Of a stretch of DNA of 64,000 bases, positions 35,080-47,064 are shown one piece after another. The stretch spans positions 286,275,501 to 286,339,500 of the forward strand of contig OX465599.1 in the NCBI GenBank assembly GCA_950022295.1, given 5' to 3'. Each line of letters opens with the position of its first letter. Positions within the stretch are counted from its first letter, which is position 1. The stretch comes from Bromus sterilis (taxonomy: Eukaryota > Streptophyta > Magnoliopsida > Poales > Poaceae). Position numbers and translations under genes: made by a program. The notes beneath the pieces were generated by a model, which worked only from the letters and a program-made list of their open reading frames with translations, had not been told where the DNA came from and did no database searches.

Positions 35080-36130
35080 TTTCTACAAACATAATTGCAA
35101 GGAACACAATTAAGACTAGTTCACAACAATGAGTTCATATAATCATATGAGCTCGCACCAAAACATTTCATCCCTAAGAAGTTTTAGTGATTACATGATC
35201 CAGATTCACTGCCCGACCTCGAATATCACACGGCCGACGGGTCAGTTTCAAAGGTAGACAACAACTTGTGCGATCACATTATCTTATATATACTGTGACT
35301 CATGCTCGATCTTTCAATCTCTAGTATTCCGAGGCCATATCTGCATATGCTAGGCTCGCCAAATTAACCTCCATGTTATATGCTGCTCAGCAAGGCCATA
35401 TTTGCATATGCCAGGCTTGCCGAACCCAACCTCATGCGAACTCCATTGAATATGTAGGACAACTCCGGTATGTACGGAGCATCAAGCCATATGGGAGAAC
35501 CTTCCAGGTGGTGCACACTTCGGTAGAATACTTGTGTTTGGATTTGTTAAGGGATCATCATATCACATGCTACCGTCGTGTATCTTATACTAGCAAGTTT
35601 TAAGATGTCTGGGCTATGGCAACACTAAGTCTACAGTGTCTCCATTTTAGTTTGTTTTATGATGACGATTACTACTTATTAGTAACACATAGCAAAGCTA
35701 TCACTACATCACAAACAAACAAACGATAGCCCCCACTTTGCAATACAAGGTTTAGACGGTCTAGTTGTATATTGCAAGTTTTACGTGGCTGCTAGGGCTT
35801 TCATAGTTAAACAGGTTTTAACCTACGAGTCAACCACAACGTCAACCATACGATTGTCTCTATTACACCCCGCACGGGGCCCTCCGTTGCAAATGCCACA
35901 TCCGCTAATGTAGAGAGACAAACACCCCCCTAGCCACTTTATACGGTACAAGCCGTATGTCAAGCGTGGAACCAGTCTCCCGTAAGAGTACGCGTAAAGT
36001 CGGTCGGGGGCCGCTTCATCAAACAATGCCGCAGATATGAACAAGTGCACGTGAGAGGGGAACAATCATACAATCAACGCCCACATCCCCGATGTGTTCT
36101 ATCCGTACAGTAATACTAAGCATAGACCTA
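35080..36130 (-). other. TR-GAG1 untranslated leader
   Basis: About 1 kb between the 5' LTR and gag, without a credible sense ORF. It contains paired blocks with GAGGCCATATCTGCATATGC (35331-35350) and AAGGCCATATTTGCATATGC (35392-35411), an internal direct repeat of about 20 bp with few differences. The same leader is in TR-GAG2 (61353-62403). Confidence 0.6.
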
Positions 36131-36143
36131 GCTCATGATACCA
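36131..36143 (-). other. TR-GAG1 primer-binding site
   Basis: Minus TGGTATCATGAGC next to the 5' LTR. It is the initiator tRNA-Met type (TGGTATCAGAGC) with a small change after TGGTATCA. TR-GAG2 has the canonical TGGTATCAGAGC at 62404-62415. Confidence 0.8.
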
Positions 36144-36144
36144 C

Positions 36145-37896
36145 TGTTGGGGTTCGCAGCAGAAAACACAAATTTTTCCTAACTGGCGTTCCCTTAACCC
36201 AAGATCTAGCTAGCCGTATTACCGTAACATATAGTAGTGCGGAAATAACATACCTCGGGGTGTAGTCCGTTATGCGGGAAACGTTCCCGCAAACGTGGTT
36301 GATGTAGCCGATCAAATTTCACAGCCCCCTGGCTGTGTTGAGCACCCGGATGGGTGTAGTGCCACACGTGCAGCACCTCGTAGTACTCGCACACATACGA
36401 GACTCGATGACGACCTCCGTTCTCCGATCCAGCGGAGGTGGCGGAAGCAGACCTCCGGACGGAGCTTCGGCAGCACGACGGCCTCCGATTCTAGCAGAGA
36501 GGTCTCAATTCCACTACAGGCTCACACTAGGGAGCCCACCGTGGAAGAGACCAGAGAGGGGAGGAGACCGGAGAAAACCGATCTCAATTCGGAGTTATAT
36601 TTATTTTCTCACGAATTTCTGTGTGTTAATTATGTGCACCCTGCCTGTCTTTATATAGGCTGGGGAAGGGAGTCAACCCACCTCCCCTAGCAATGTGGGA
36701 GTAAACCCTTTGCTAGGGGTTGGCCGGCCAAGGGGGGAGAGGGGGCGCACCCCTCATGGGCCCTAGGGCCCATGGCGCCTCCCCCCCTTTTCTTTCCTTT
36801 TTTCTTTTCCCTTTAATTCCTTAATGGGCCTTTTTCTCCACTAAGGCCCATAGCACATATTAATTAGAAATAAAATGATTTTAATTATTAATTCAATTAA
36901 TTAATAACTAAAACATATTATTTCATCTCCCGGTGCTCCGGAAACTCTTCCGGCTCACTCCGAACTTGTTTCGGTTCAATACGGTACTCCTCCGATATTG
37001 TCTCCTTAATTCTCTGGTTGCTCCGATGGTTCCGAAAAGGTCTCCGATTTCATCGAGCCCTTAAGTGTGTTACCCTACGGTCCGAGAACACTCCAGTCAT
37101 GACCGAGCAGAGGCAACAGTCAATGATCATCAGCGGGACCTGGATGCCCATAATGACCCCTGTGCATTCCGGATATCAACACCGATTGGACCTTACGTCG
37201 TATAGCATTCCCTTTGTCAGCGATACTGGATTGTTCCGAGATTCGATCTATGACATCCTATGTCTGGTTCAACCTCGTTCCAAAATAAATCCTTATACAC
37301 TCGTTCCCGTGATATTCATCCCCGTGACCCAGTCACACGCTGCGCAGCTTTATGGATGGAATCTCACCGAGTGGGCCCCGAGTATCTATCCATTATATGG
37401 ATTGACAAATGCCGCTCTTGTAAACAATACTCCTCAACATATCTCCACGGAATACCTAAGATACAACCGTTATGACCCGCATATTTCAGTCAGGTGGTGG
37501 GATGTAAGTCAAAGCATCCGGGAAGATAGTGATTATGCACGTACTCACGGTCAAAGGAACGGTCTACCACGTTCTGTAATTACAACACTGAACCTTCATA
37601 AGATTTGATCATGCTGTAAAGCTTTCTTTGGGTAATGTTCATCACGTCACTTAACCAGTGAGGTGACCTCATAGTCAAGAGACTTAATTGTCCATGATCG
37701 CGAAACCACGATCATCATGTTGACCATGAACTAGTTATCGATGTAGAGGCTAACTAGGAACTCTGGGTGTTTCTATACCACACCTGCATCATTGTTTCAC
37801 TGATGCAGTTCTAGCACGGTATGAAACTGGTTATGAACTTGCTTAGATATATTGGAATAATCATATATTATTTGCCTCTAGAGCATATATCCAACA
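36145..37896 (-). repeat. TR-GAG1 5' LTR
   Basis: A 1,752-bp LTR, nearly identical to 29595-31347. It ends in plus reading with CCAACA followed by the duplicated CCAAC. Confidence 0.95.
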
Positions 37897-38341
37897 CCAA
37901 CGTCGACTGCAGCGGCCGATCAGGAAAAACAAAAGGGGGAAATAAAGCAAGGTGAGTATCTAGCATACCCGCGAGTCTTACGTCCGTTACTAAGCATTTA
38001 TGCATTTGTATCAAATGGAAAGGGGAGGCTGTATATAGTGGACTGCAAGGTAGAAATCAGAACAAGGGTAAGAAGCTAGGCCTATCGAAGACTAGCATCT
38101 TCTGACAATGTCTTGCAGCATGAGAAGAGAAACAACCAACAGTTTATATAAAGCAATAAAGTAAGAATGAAGCAGAAGTTGCTGCAACATTGTATAATAG
38201 TAAGTTGTAATGATTAATAATAATAATGTCTCCGAGTTCCCCTCATCGACTCCCCTTCGTGGAAGAAAACCCGGAACCATACAGTTTAATAATAGTAGTT
38301 TGTAGTGGTAAGATCCAGCTTCAGCATAAAGCGTCCTGTTA

Positions 38342-38353
38342 CCGTGGACACGG
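38342..38353. repeat. Conserved palindrome CCGTGGACACGG in B1
   Basis: The block (5-bp arms, GA centre) is also found at 4069-4080 (C1) and 9125-9136 (C2), and in altered form at 41973-41984 (B2) and 51290-51301 (C3). A CCTGCAGG core follows within about 40 bp in most copies. Confidence 0.6.
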
Positions 38354-41174
38354 CTATTCGAATAGATTAAACTCCCTGCAGGATTGCACTACTGTTCAAC
38401 CTGCACGCTCGGATCTCCAGGGTGGCGTACACCTTGTTTGGGAATGCCCCACCGAGGCTATCCGACACATCGCAGTTCATGCTCAACAGAGAGGCCATCC
38501 GCCGGACTATATCCTATGCGCCAAGGGGTCTAGGTCCTTCACCCTTGCACGCTCCTGCACGGTGCGAGTCTAGCCGGTGAAGAAAAAGCAAATCCAAACA
38601 CACTTGCTGCAGCAAATAAGACAACACGGCTTCCCGGTGATCAGGCCGCAGTACTGCTGACGTCTGAAGAGCTTTCGGACAAACTAAGACGCAGGCGAGC
38701 CCATAACTCCTTATCCTACGTGAAGTTAGTGCGTACAGACCAACGGGTCTCTCAAGTCATCCGCCGAACCATTTAGCATTTTAATACTATCTCGCAGACA
38801 ACCGTTATCGCTGTCTGACTAACAACACAACGGACAACGAACAGCAACAAGGCCCACCGGTAACGTCGGGGCCTGCCTTGTCGTCCCGTCAAAGAGCGCG
38901 GTTACCAACAAGGTGAACCGTCTCCTTACCTTGTCTCGCGTGTGCTCTTGGTAGAGCTCGAATTTTTCGTGGTTTGGTAACTCTCGCGAGATACGAGCAG
39001 GGGCCAAGCACGCCAGTAACGTCGGTCGTACCCTCCCTGTCGCTCCCGACAATATACCGCTCGCGGGCACCGTTGGGTGGCCCGACTCTTACCTTTAAGG
39101 ACACCAGTTGATTCGAGTGCCTACCATTAAGTAAAACCAGGAGGAATCGCCCTCGATGACACACTTAAAGGGGTTCGACAGAGACATCAGCGGAATGAAC
39201 TAAAGAGGAATATTCTCGTATCATCCCGGTGGTGCTGAGACACAAGAGGAATGAACTAAAGAGGAATATCCTCGTATCATCCCAGTGATGTTACGCTACT
39301 GAGCCGACGAGAGTGAAATACGAGTTCGTCCACTTGTAAGTCAAACTCGAAGCGACTCGGCAGAGTCTCGCCGTTGTAGGTCCCTAGGGCGTCTGCATTG
39401 ATTCGTACCTGTTGCAGTTGTATATATTTTGTATCCGCGTCACTCCCCTGAGTGGCCACGGCCTACTATCTAATCCTAGCTAACAATGCGCAGGGCTCAC
39501 TGCTGAATATAATATATAGATATAGCAGGCAGCATAGGATAAGGAAGGTACATCAAGGGGTGACAAAATCAGGCTATGCAATTGAATAGGATTTTAACGT
39601 AGCAGCAGCAGTAACAATGCCTAGTGCAAGAAAGTACGAAAAGGTAGGCGATATCTGGGGAAGAGAATGGCTCTGCTTGCCTGGAAGCTCGACGGTAGGG
39701 GTAGGGTCATCGACGAAGTAGTCGTACCCGGCAGCAGTGTAGTCAGCGGTAGCAACGGGATCTACCGGAGAATAAAGGGGGGGGGAGAAACAATAAATAC
39801 AAAGCAAGCACAACAAGCAATTATGTTACACGATAGAAGAAAAGTTATCGATGCTCTAACGTAGTACGATGCACGTTGCTCGGAGCGGGAATTCATCCGT
39901 GGATGAACTGCCAACTCCGGGTGATTACCGGACAGGGTGTCCGAAGGGGGGATGTATCATGCCGGAGGTGTCGTGGACATCTGACAAACATGTGAAAGGT
40001 GTATCCGTGTTAGTTGAGCTATTCTGAACAACTTTCGTGTTCAGAATAAATTCATCCGACTAGTTTATCCGTATCGGGAATCATCAGACAAACGGTCCGG
40101 AGGGGGATGGTTCGATGTTCGGTATGTTAGAGTGGGGTGGTAGACCAACGGATAGCGTATTCGCATTCTATGTATTTTTCTGATCAATTTTGATGTATAA
40201 AGTTTTTCGATCCGAGTTACGGTTTAAAAGATATTGAATTTCCAATATTTAAATGATTTTAGGAATTTCTGAAATTACTTTTATTAATATAAACAGTAAC
40301 CTTATCCACAAGTGGTTGACTGGTCAAACCTGACATGGCAGTCCCACATGTCAGCCTCTAAGGTTTTATTAATTCATTTTTATTAATTAAAACAGTGGGG
40401 TGGCCCACATGTCATACACTCAATTTTTAATTACATTTTCAATTAAACAAATAATCAGAGGGGCCCATGTGTCATACACTCCAACGTTAATTATCATTTA
40501 AATTAATCTAGTGATTAGCTTAAGTGCCTGGGCCCACATGTAAGTCTAACAGGGTAATTTCTAAAAGTTTTCTTTTAGATTTAATCATCTGGACTTGGGC
40601 CCACCTGTCATTGCCACAAGTATCTTAACAAAGTTCTAAATTTAATCCAATTGGGATTAACCAGGGGGGTTGAAACCCATGAGCCAGAGGGCACGTCGAC
40701 CATGGCGTCGTCCGTCTTGCCTCCGGTGAGCTCCGTCCAGGGTGGCCCTGGGCGCAGGAGGGGGGCGGGGACGCGGCTGCGGCGCCAGGCCGAGGCACGG
40801 CTGGCTCGCGCGGCGCGCGTACAGGGGAGCTTGGGCGCGGCCAGCGCAGGCTTCGGCCATGGCGTCCATGCGCACGGGCGGACTAGGAACGGCGGAAACA
40901 GCGACAAATCGAGGGGGGAGCACGGGAAGTGGACGAGGGCCTCACCGCGGTTCCGAAGACGCGCTCGAAGAGGCAGGGGAGGCGCCGGAGGAGGCCCGAC
41001 GGAGAGGTGCTCGCGCCGGCAGTGGCGGAAGGCGGCCGAGATTTGCGCAGGGATGAGGCTCCGAGCCCGTGTGGTTGTTCACATTCGATGCAGAAGACCA
41101 AGGAGGTGCAGGGGAACACGGTCACCGGCGCCGGGGAGGACGGTGCCCATGGTGACGAACTTGGGCATGGCGGC

Positions 41175-44100
41175 TGTGACGCCCCCAAAATCAGACCGTG
41201 TACAGTAATCATACACGCAAGGTACACGATCGAGATCAGGGACTCACGATGAGATATCACAACACAACTCTACAAATAAAATAATACAAGCTGTTTAATA
41301 CAAGACAGGGGCCACGAGGGCTCGAATACAACAGCTCGAGAGCACAAAGTCATTGGAAGCAATAGTATCTGGGTACAGACACAAGGGTACAAGGTTGCCT
41401 TAAGAAGGCTAGCACAAAAACAACAGATCGAAAAGGCGAGGCCTCCTGCCTGGGAACCTCCAAACTACTCTTGGTCTTGGTCATCGGGGATCTTCACGTT
41501 GCGGTGGTCGACATCGGGGATCTCCTACTCCTGGACTCCAACGTCGACTGCAGCGGCCGATCAGGCAAAACAGTAAAGGAAATAAAGCAGGGTGAGTATC
41601 TAGTATACCCGCGAGACTTACGTCCGCTACTAAGCATTATGCATTGTATCAACGGAAAGAAGAGGCTGTATATAGTGGACTGAAAGACAGAAATCCATAG
41701 CAAGGGTAAGAAGCTAGGCCTAACAAAGACTAGCATCTTCCGACGATGTCTTGCAGCATGAGGTAAGAATCAGCCAACAGTTTATATAAATCATAAAGTA
41801 ACACTGCAGCAGAAGTTGCTGCAACATTGTATAATAATAAGTTGTAATAATTAACAATGCCTCCGAGTTCACCTCTTCGACATCCCCGCGAGGAAGAAAA
41901 CCCGGAACCATACAGTTTAATAATAATAGTTTGTAGTGGTGAGATCCAGCTTCAGCATAAAGCGTCCTGTTACTGTGGACACGGCTATCCGAATAGATTG
42001 ATCTTACCTGCAGGGGTGCACTTGTGTTACGCTACACGCACGGATCTCCAGGGTGGCGGGAACCTTGTTAGGGAACGCTCCAGCGAGGCTATCCAACACT
42101 TCATAGCCCATCTTTCAAACTCAACAGAGAGGTCATCCGCCGGACTATATCCTATGTACGCGGGGCTTTGGACCCTAACCCCGACGTACTCCTGCACGGT
42201 GCGAGGCTGGCCGGTGAAGTTAAATCAAAGCAAATACAAATCACACTGCCGCGGCAAATAAGACAACACCACTTCCCGGCGCAGGCCGCGGTACTGCTGA
42301 CGTCTGAAGAGTCCTCGGACGACACTACGAAGCAGAGGAGCCCATAAACTCGTAATTCCCACAGGTAGGTAGTGCGTACATGGCATATAGCCAATTCAAG
42401 ACATCCACTGAACCATTTAGCATTTTAATTAACTTGCGTGACAACCGTTATCGTTGCCTCGACTTAACTGACCCACGGACAACGACAACAGCCAGGACCA
42501 CCAGTACATCGGTGCCTGCCCCGTCGTCCCACCAAGTCACTGCGGTTACCAACAAGGTGAACCGTCTCCTTACCTTGTCTCGCGTGTGCTCCTGGAGGAG
42601 CTCGACTTTCGTGGTTTGGTAACTCTCGCGGCCAACGATCAGGGGCCAAGCACACCGGTACACTGGTCGTACCCTCCCTGTCGTCTCGTCGCAATATCAC
42701 TCGCGGGCACCGTTGGGTCGCCCGACTTCTTACCTTTAAGGACACCAGTTGGTTCGAGTTCCTACCATTAAGTGAAACCAGGAGGAATCACCCTCGATGG
42801 TACACTTGAGCTGGCTCGACTGAGACATCAGCAGGATGAACTAAAGAGGTAAACCTCGTATCATCCCGGGGATGCTACGCTACTGAGCCGACGAGAGTGA
42901 AATACGAGTCCATTCCACTCGTAAGTCAAACTCGAAGCGACTCGGCAGAGTCTCGCCGTTGTAGGTTCCCTAGGGCGTCTGCATTGATCTGTACCTGTTG
43001 CAGTTGTAATATATCATTCCCGCGATCACTCCCAGAGTGATAACGACCCTCTATTCCAAACCTAACTAACAATGCGCAGGGTTTACTGCTGAATAATGCA
43101 TAAGTAATAATAGACAACATAGGATTAAAGGAAGGCACATCAAGGGGCGACAAAAACAGGCTATGCAATTGAATAGGATTGTAATCGTAGCAGCAGCAGT
43201 AACAATGCCTAGTGCAAGAAATGTACGGAAAGATAGGCGATATCTGGGGAAGAGAATGGCTCTGCTTTCCTGGAAGCTCGACGGTAGGGGTACGGTCGTT
43301 GACGAAGTAGTCGTACTCAGCAACGGTGTAGTCGGCGGCAGCAACGAGGTCTATCGAAGAATAAAGGGGGGAGAAACAGTAAATACACAGCAATAATAGC
43401 AATACAAATACAAGACATGGCAAACGCAAAGTTAACGGTGTTCTAACGCAATACAACGTATTAATCTCGAAGCGGGAATTCACCCGGAGATGAAATACCG
43501 GCTCCGGGTGATTATCGAACAAGGTGTCCGGAGGGGGGGAGATATCATGCCGGAGGTGTCGTGGACATCCGACACATGTGTGGGTGGTGTATCCAGGTTA
43601 GTTGAACCATTCCGAACAACTTTCGTGTTTGCAATAAATTCATCCGGATACTTTAACAGTACCGGACAATTTATCGGACTGCCGGTACGGAGGGGGACGG
43701 TTCGATGTTCGTTGTGTTAGAGGGGTTGGATATACATACGGATAGCGTATTCGTATTCGTTATATTTTTCTGAAAAATTTACATGTATAAAGTTTTTGAA
43801 TCTGAGTTACGGTTTAAAAGATATTCAAATTCAAAGTTTAAATCATTTTTAAATCAATTTCTGAATTTCTTTTATTATTTAAATAGACATTATCCAAAAC
43901 AGTGATTTTGACTGGTCAATACTGACAAGTGGGACCTACTGACCAGTGGGTCCCACATGTCATAGGCAGTGATAATAAAAATGTTTAATTTACATCTAAT
44001 TATTCAAATGGGCCCACATGTCATACTCTCAACAATTACCAAAAATCATTTTTATTAATAAAAAGGCAGTGGGGCCCAGGTGTAAGTGTAACAGTGCTAA

Positions 44101-45853
44101 ATATTTGTTAATTTTATTTCTAATTGGCCAGGGGCCCACATGTAAGTCTCAAAGGGGGGGGGGCTTATCTCTCTGGTTATTTTAACAGTGGGGTTAAAAT
44201 AACTAAAAGGGTATTAAGGGCTTGATTAAGCCAGGGGGCCCAGTGGTCAGTGGGACGACCCCCCTGGTTCAACCCAGAGCTTGCTGGCGGTGGCCACTGG
44301 CCGTGTCAGCGACGAGCGGGGAGGGGGCTCCGGTGACCGATTCGAGCGGCGGCTGGGTGGAATGGAACGAGGGCTGCAACGCGCATCCGGTGGTGCAACC
44401 AATTAGAGCGGAGGTGGCCAATGGTGACGTCCACGACGGGACCTAGCGGCGGCTGGAGCACTGGTCCCATGGCGACGGCCGGTACAACGACGGGGAGGGA
44501 AGAAGGAGCACATGGGAAGGAAGGGGAGCTCACAGGGAGCGCCGGGTCGAGGTCTGGGAGGCCGAGGTGCGGCGATCGCGACGTATTGAGCCGGCGACGA
44601 ACTTGGGCAGTGGAGGAAAGGCGTGGCGCGGTTCGCGCGTTCTAGAGCATGCCGGCTCGATCTTCGGGTTGGGGGCAAACGGGAGGACGCCGGGGAAGCT
44701 CATGGACATGCGCAGGCGGCTCGGGGTGGCCTCGGGCCGCACCAATGGCGTACGACGGCGACGGCGGTTCCCCTGGAAACGAGATCTAGCGAGGGGGGGG
44801 GGGAACAGGGAAGGGAAACGGGGGCGTCTAGGGTTGGGGGGGGGGGCGAGGTGGCCTCCTTATCCACCGACGGGGGCAGGTGAAGAGGGGGGGGAGGGAG
44901 CAGGTGAGGGGAGGGCCATGGCGCCCTGCTCCCATGGCGACAGTGCAGCGGGGGGAAGAGACAAGGGGGAAACAGGGGAGGGAGAGGGGTTGGGCTGGCC
45001 GGGGTGGTAGGCTAGGTGGGCCACGCCCAGTAGCGTAGGATAGTGTCTTCTCTTATTTTTTGTTTTTTTTGTTTTCTGTTTGTTCTGCTTGTAATTAGTT
45101 TAATGTCTTTTATATTTTTCTACAACATAAAATTTGTTCCAAAATTATGGTTGCATCATAGTTAAGTGCCACAAAAAGTTTGGGCATTAATAAAAATCAT
45201 TTAGTATTTTGTTTTATTTAAAAGACATTAATTGTCACTGTTTGACCGCTGTTATTATTTGTTTAACATTTTTACACATGGTAATAAAATACCATTCCAC
45301 TTTTAATATAGCTTACTGTTATTTAGGAATTTTATAAAACTGGTTTGACAAATTTTAGTTCATTTAAAATTCCCACTTGTTTATTTTATTCCATGGCAAT
45401 TTAATAATTCCCAAAGTTACTAATTTTATTTCATAATATTTATAAAACACTTTAAAGAATATCCATTGTTATTTTTAACATGGCCCAACATTATTTTCTA
45501 TTAAATAATGAAAGTGCTTGCAACACCTAGGGTTTACTTCAATCTTCCACATTGCTTTAATATTAATATTCAAGGGGCAATTTAGTAACTCAACACTCAC
45601 TGTTACATATCCATTATTGACTTGTGATTATTCAAATGACTAAGGGTGACTTGGTTTAACCATGATCATGTTGATTGACTGGCATCCACAATTCTTGGAG
45701 AGAGTTTTATAATTTACCCAATTGGAAATTTTATCCGGGTTGGAAATTGAGAGAGCTATGATCAAAGGTGATCATTGCTTGATCATCAACAGTAATGATC
45801 ACTAACAGTGGAATCACTGTAGTGATTACTGTACTGGATCTGAGGGTGTTACA
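41175..45853 (-). mobile_element. Long solo LTR B2, nested in B1, TSD GCGGC
   Basis: A 4,679-bp insertion TGTGACGCCC...GGGTGTTACA with perfect duplication GCGGC (41170-41174, 45854-45858), placed in the GC-rich module of its own relative B1. It aligns with B1 in order: 41175-41550 with 29195-29594 plus the start of the 37902 segment, 41550-44200 with 37902-40640, and its right third with 45859-47059. GC-rich DNA at about 44220-45010 corresponds to the B1 module at 40660-41174/45859-46110. No coding domain or second LTR is present. Confidence 0.9.
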
Positions 45854-47064
45854 GCGGCGGCCATGGAGGGCTCTGTTGCGCGAGGGAGACGAAGGCTAGG
45901 GGGGGGAAGGAGTTTGATCTAGGGTTTGAGAGGGGGGCAGGGGGCGTTCTTATCCCCTGGAGAGGGGGCGCAAGTGGGGAAGGGGGGGGGGCGGGCAGGT
46001 GGAGGAGGGGGGCATGGCGTCCTCTGCTTCCCTGTTCATGGCGAACAGTGGGGTGGGGGGAAGGGAGCGGGTACATGGGAGAGGGGGCTGGGCCCGGGGT
46101 GGGCCTCGCCCTCGGCATAGTATAGGTTTTTTTCTTTATTCTTTTCTGTAATTAATTGTTTTAGGCATTTTTTCATCTTTGTAAAATATGTAACAAGGCC
46201 CATAATTAGTATTGCAAATTGCTAGAATGCCACAAAAAGAATTGGACTTTTATAAACTCATTTAATAATTGCTTGGAATTTACAAACTGATTAAATAGGT
46301 CTAATTGCTACTGTTTTAAATTATTTAAATTACTTAAGCATTTTTAATAAATTTCGTTTTCTACATTTTCTTGGCCTAATGACTTTAGACAATTTTACAA
46401 ACACTTTAAAATAATTTGTTATGCAACTTTTATATATCACTTTTATTTAATCTACCCATGGTAATTTAAGAATCCATAGGATACGGTTTTTATTACTTTT
46501 ATTATTACTAAATCACTTTAATTAAAACAACCATTATTATATTAACATGGCCCACAGGTTATACAACATTAAAAAATGCTTTTACCATTTTGATTAAGCT
46601 TTAATCTCCACATTTTCTTTTTAGTTAATATCCTAGGGGTAAGTTAGCAAGTTGCCATTCTTGGTTTTATACTTACCATGGTTATAACAACATGATCCAC
46701 TGATTATTCTTTAAGGTTCAGAAATGCCCACAAAGCTTTTGGTTCACTATGCTTTTCATTTTCATTTAAATTCCTATGACAATTTTGATACGCCAACCTT
46801 ATGGGTTTGATAATTATCATTGACTTGGGATTAAGCACATGACTAAGGTGGACTGGGTTTAACCATGAACAAGGTGATTGACATGCCTCCACAATTGTTG
46901 GCGCAAGATTTACAATCCACATTTATTTGAAAATTTTATCAGGGTCGGAATTTGATAGGGCTATGATCAAAGGTGATCATGGCTTGATCATCAACAGTAA
47001 TGATCACTAACAGTGGAATCACTTTAGTGATTACTGTTACTGATTCTGAGGGTGTTACTTAAAG

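Larger units (their letters stand above)
29595..37896 (-). mobile_element. TR-GAG1: gag-only Copia-type element, TSD CCAAC
   Basis: A structurally complete 8,302-bp element with perfect duplication CCAAC (29590-29594, 37897-37901). Read on the minus strand it starts with the 5' LTR 36145-37896, then a primer-binding site at 36131-36143, a leader, a gag ORF (35079-34390), about 3 kb of AT-rich non-coding DNA, a polypurine tract at 31348-31362 and the 3' LTR 29595-31347. No protease, integrase, reverse transcriptase or RNase H is present. This matches the TR-GAG class of non-autonomous plant retrotransposons. The two LTRs differ at only about 15-20 positions by eye, so the insertion is recent. 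Confidence 0.9.
29195..47059 (-). mobile_element. Long solo LTR B1, split twice, TSD TAAAG
   Basis: Own sequence is 29195-29594, 37902-41174 and 45859-47059, about 4.9 kb. It starts TGTGACGCCC and ends GGGTGTTACT, the last base probably a mutated A. It is flanked by TAGAG (29190-29194) and TAAAG (47060-47064); the uninterrupted Gypsy A 5' LTR has TAAAG. It aligns with B2 (41175-45853) over its length, and less closely with the C family, sharing the CCGTGGACACGG block (38342-38353). No primer-binding site, second LTR or coding domain is present, so it is a solo LTR. Minus orientation is inferred from the TGTAACACCC start typical of such LTRs. Confidence 0.85.

Noticed and set aside
40651..41208. 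Long GC-rich ORFs in B1/B2 (40651-41260 and 44403-45010) as possible genes.
   Set aside because: High GC makes long open frames by chance. Overlapping ORFs occur in several frames on both strands, and the sequence is part of the solo LTRs.
29195..47059. B1 as a pair of LTRs (29195 and 41175) flanking an interior.
   Set aside because: B2 has its own TSD (GCGGC) inside B1, and B1 resumes after it at 45859. This makes B2 a nested insertion and not the second LTR.
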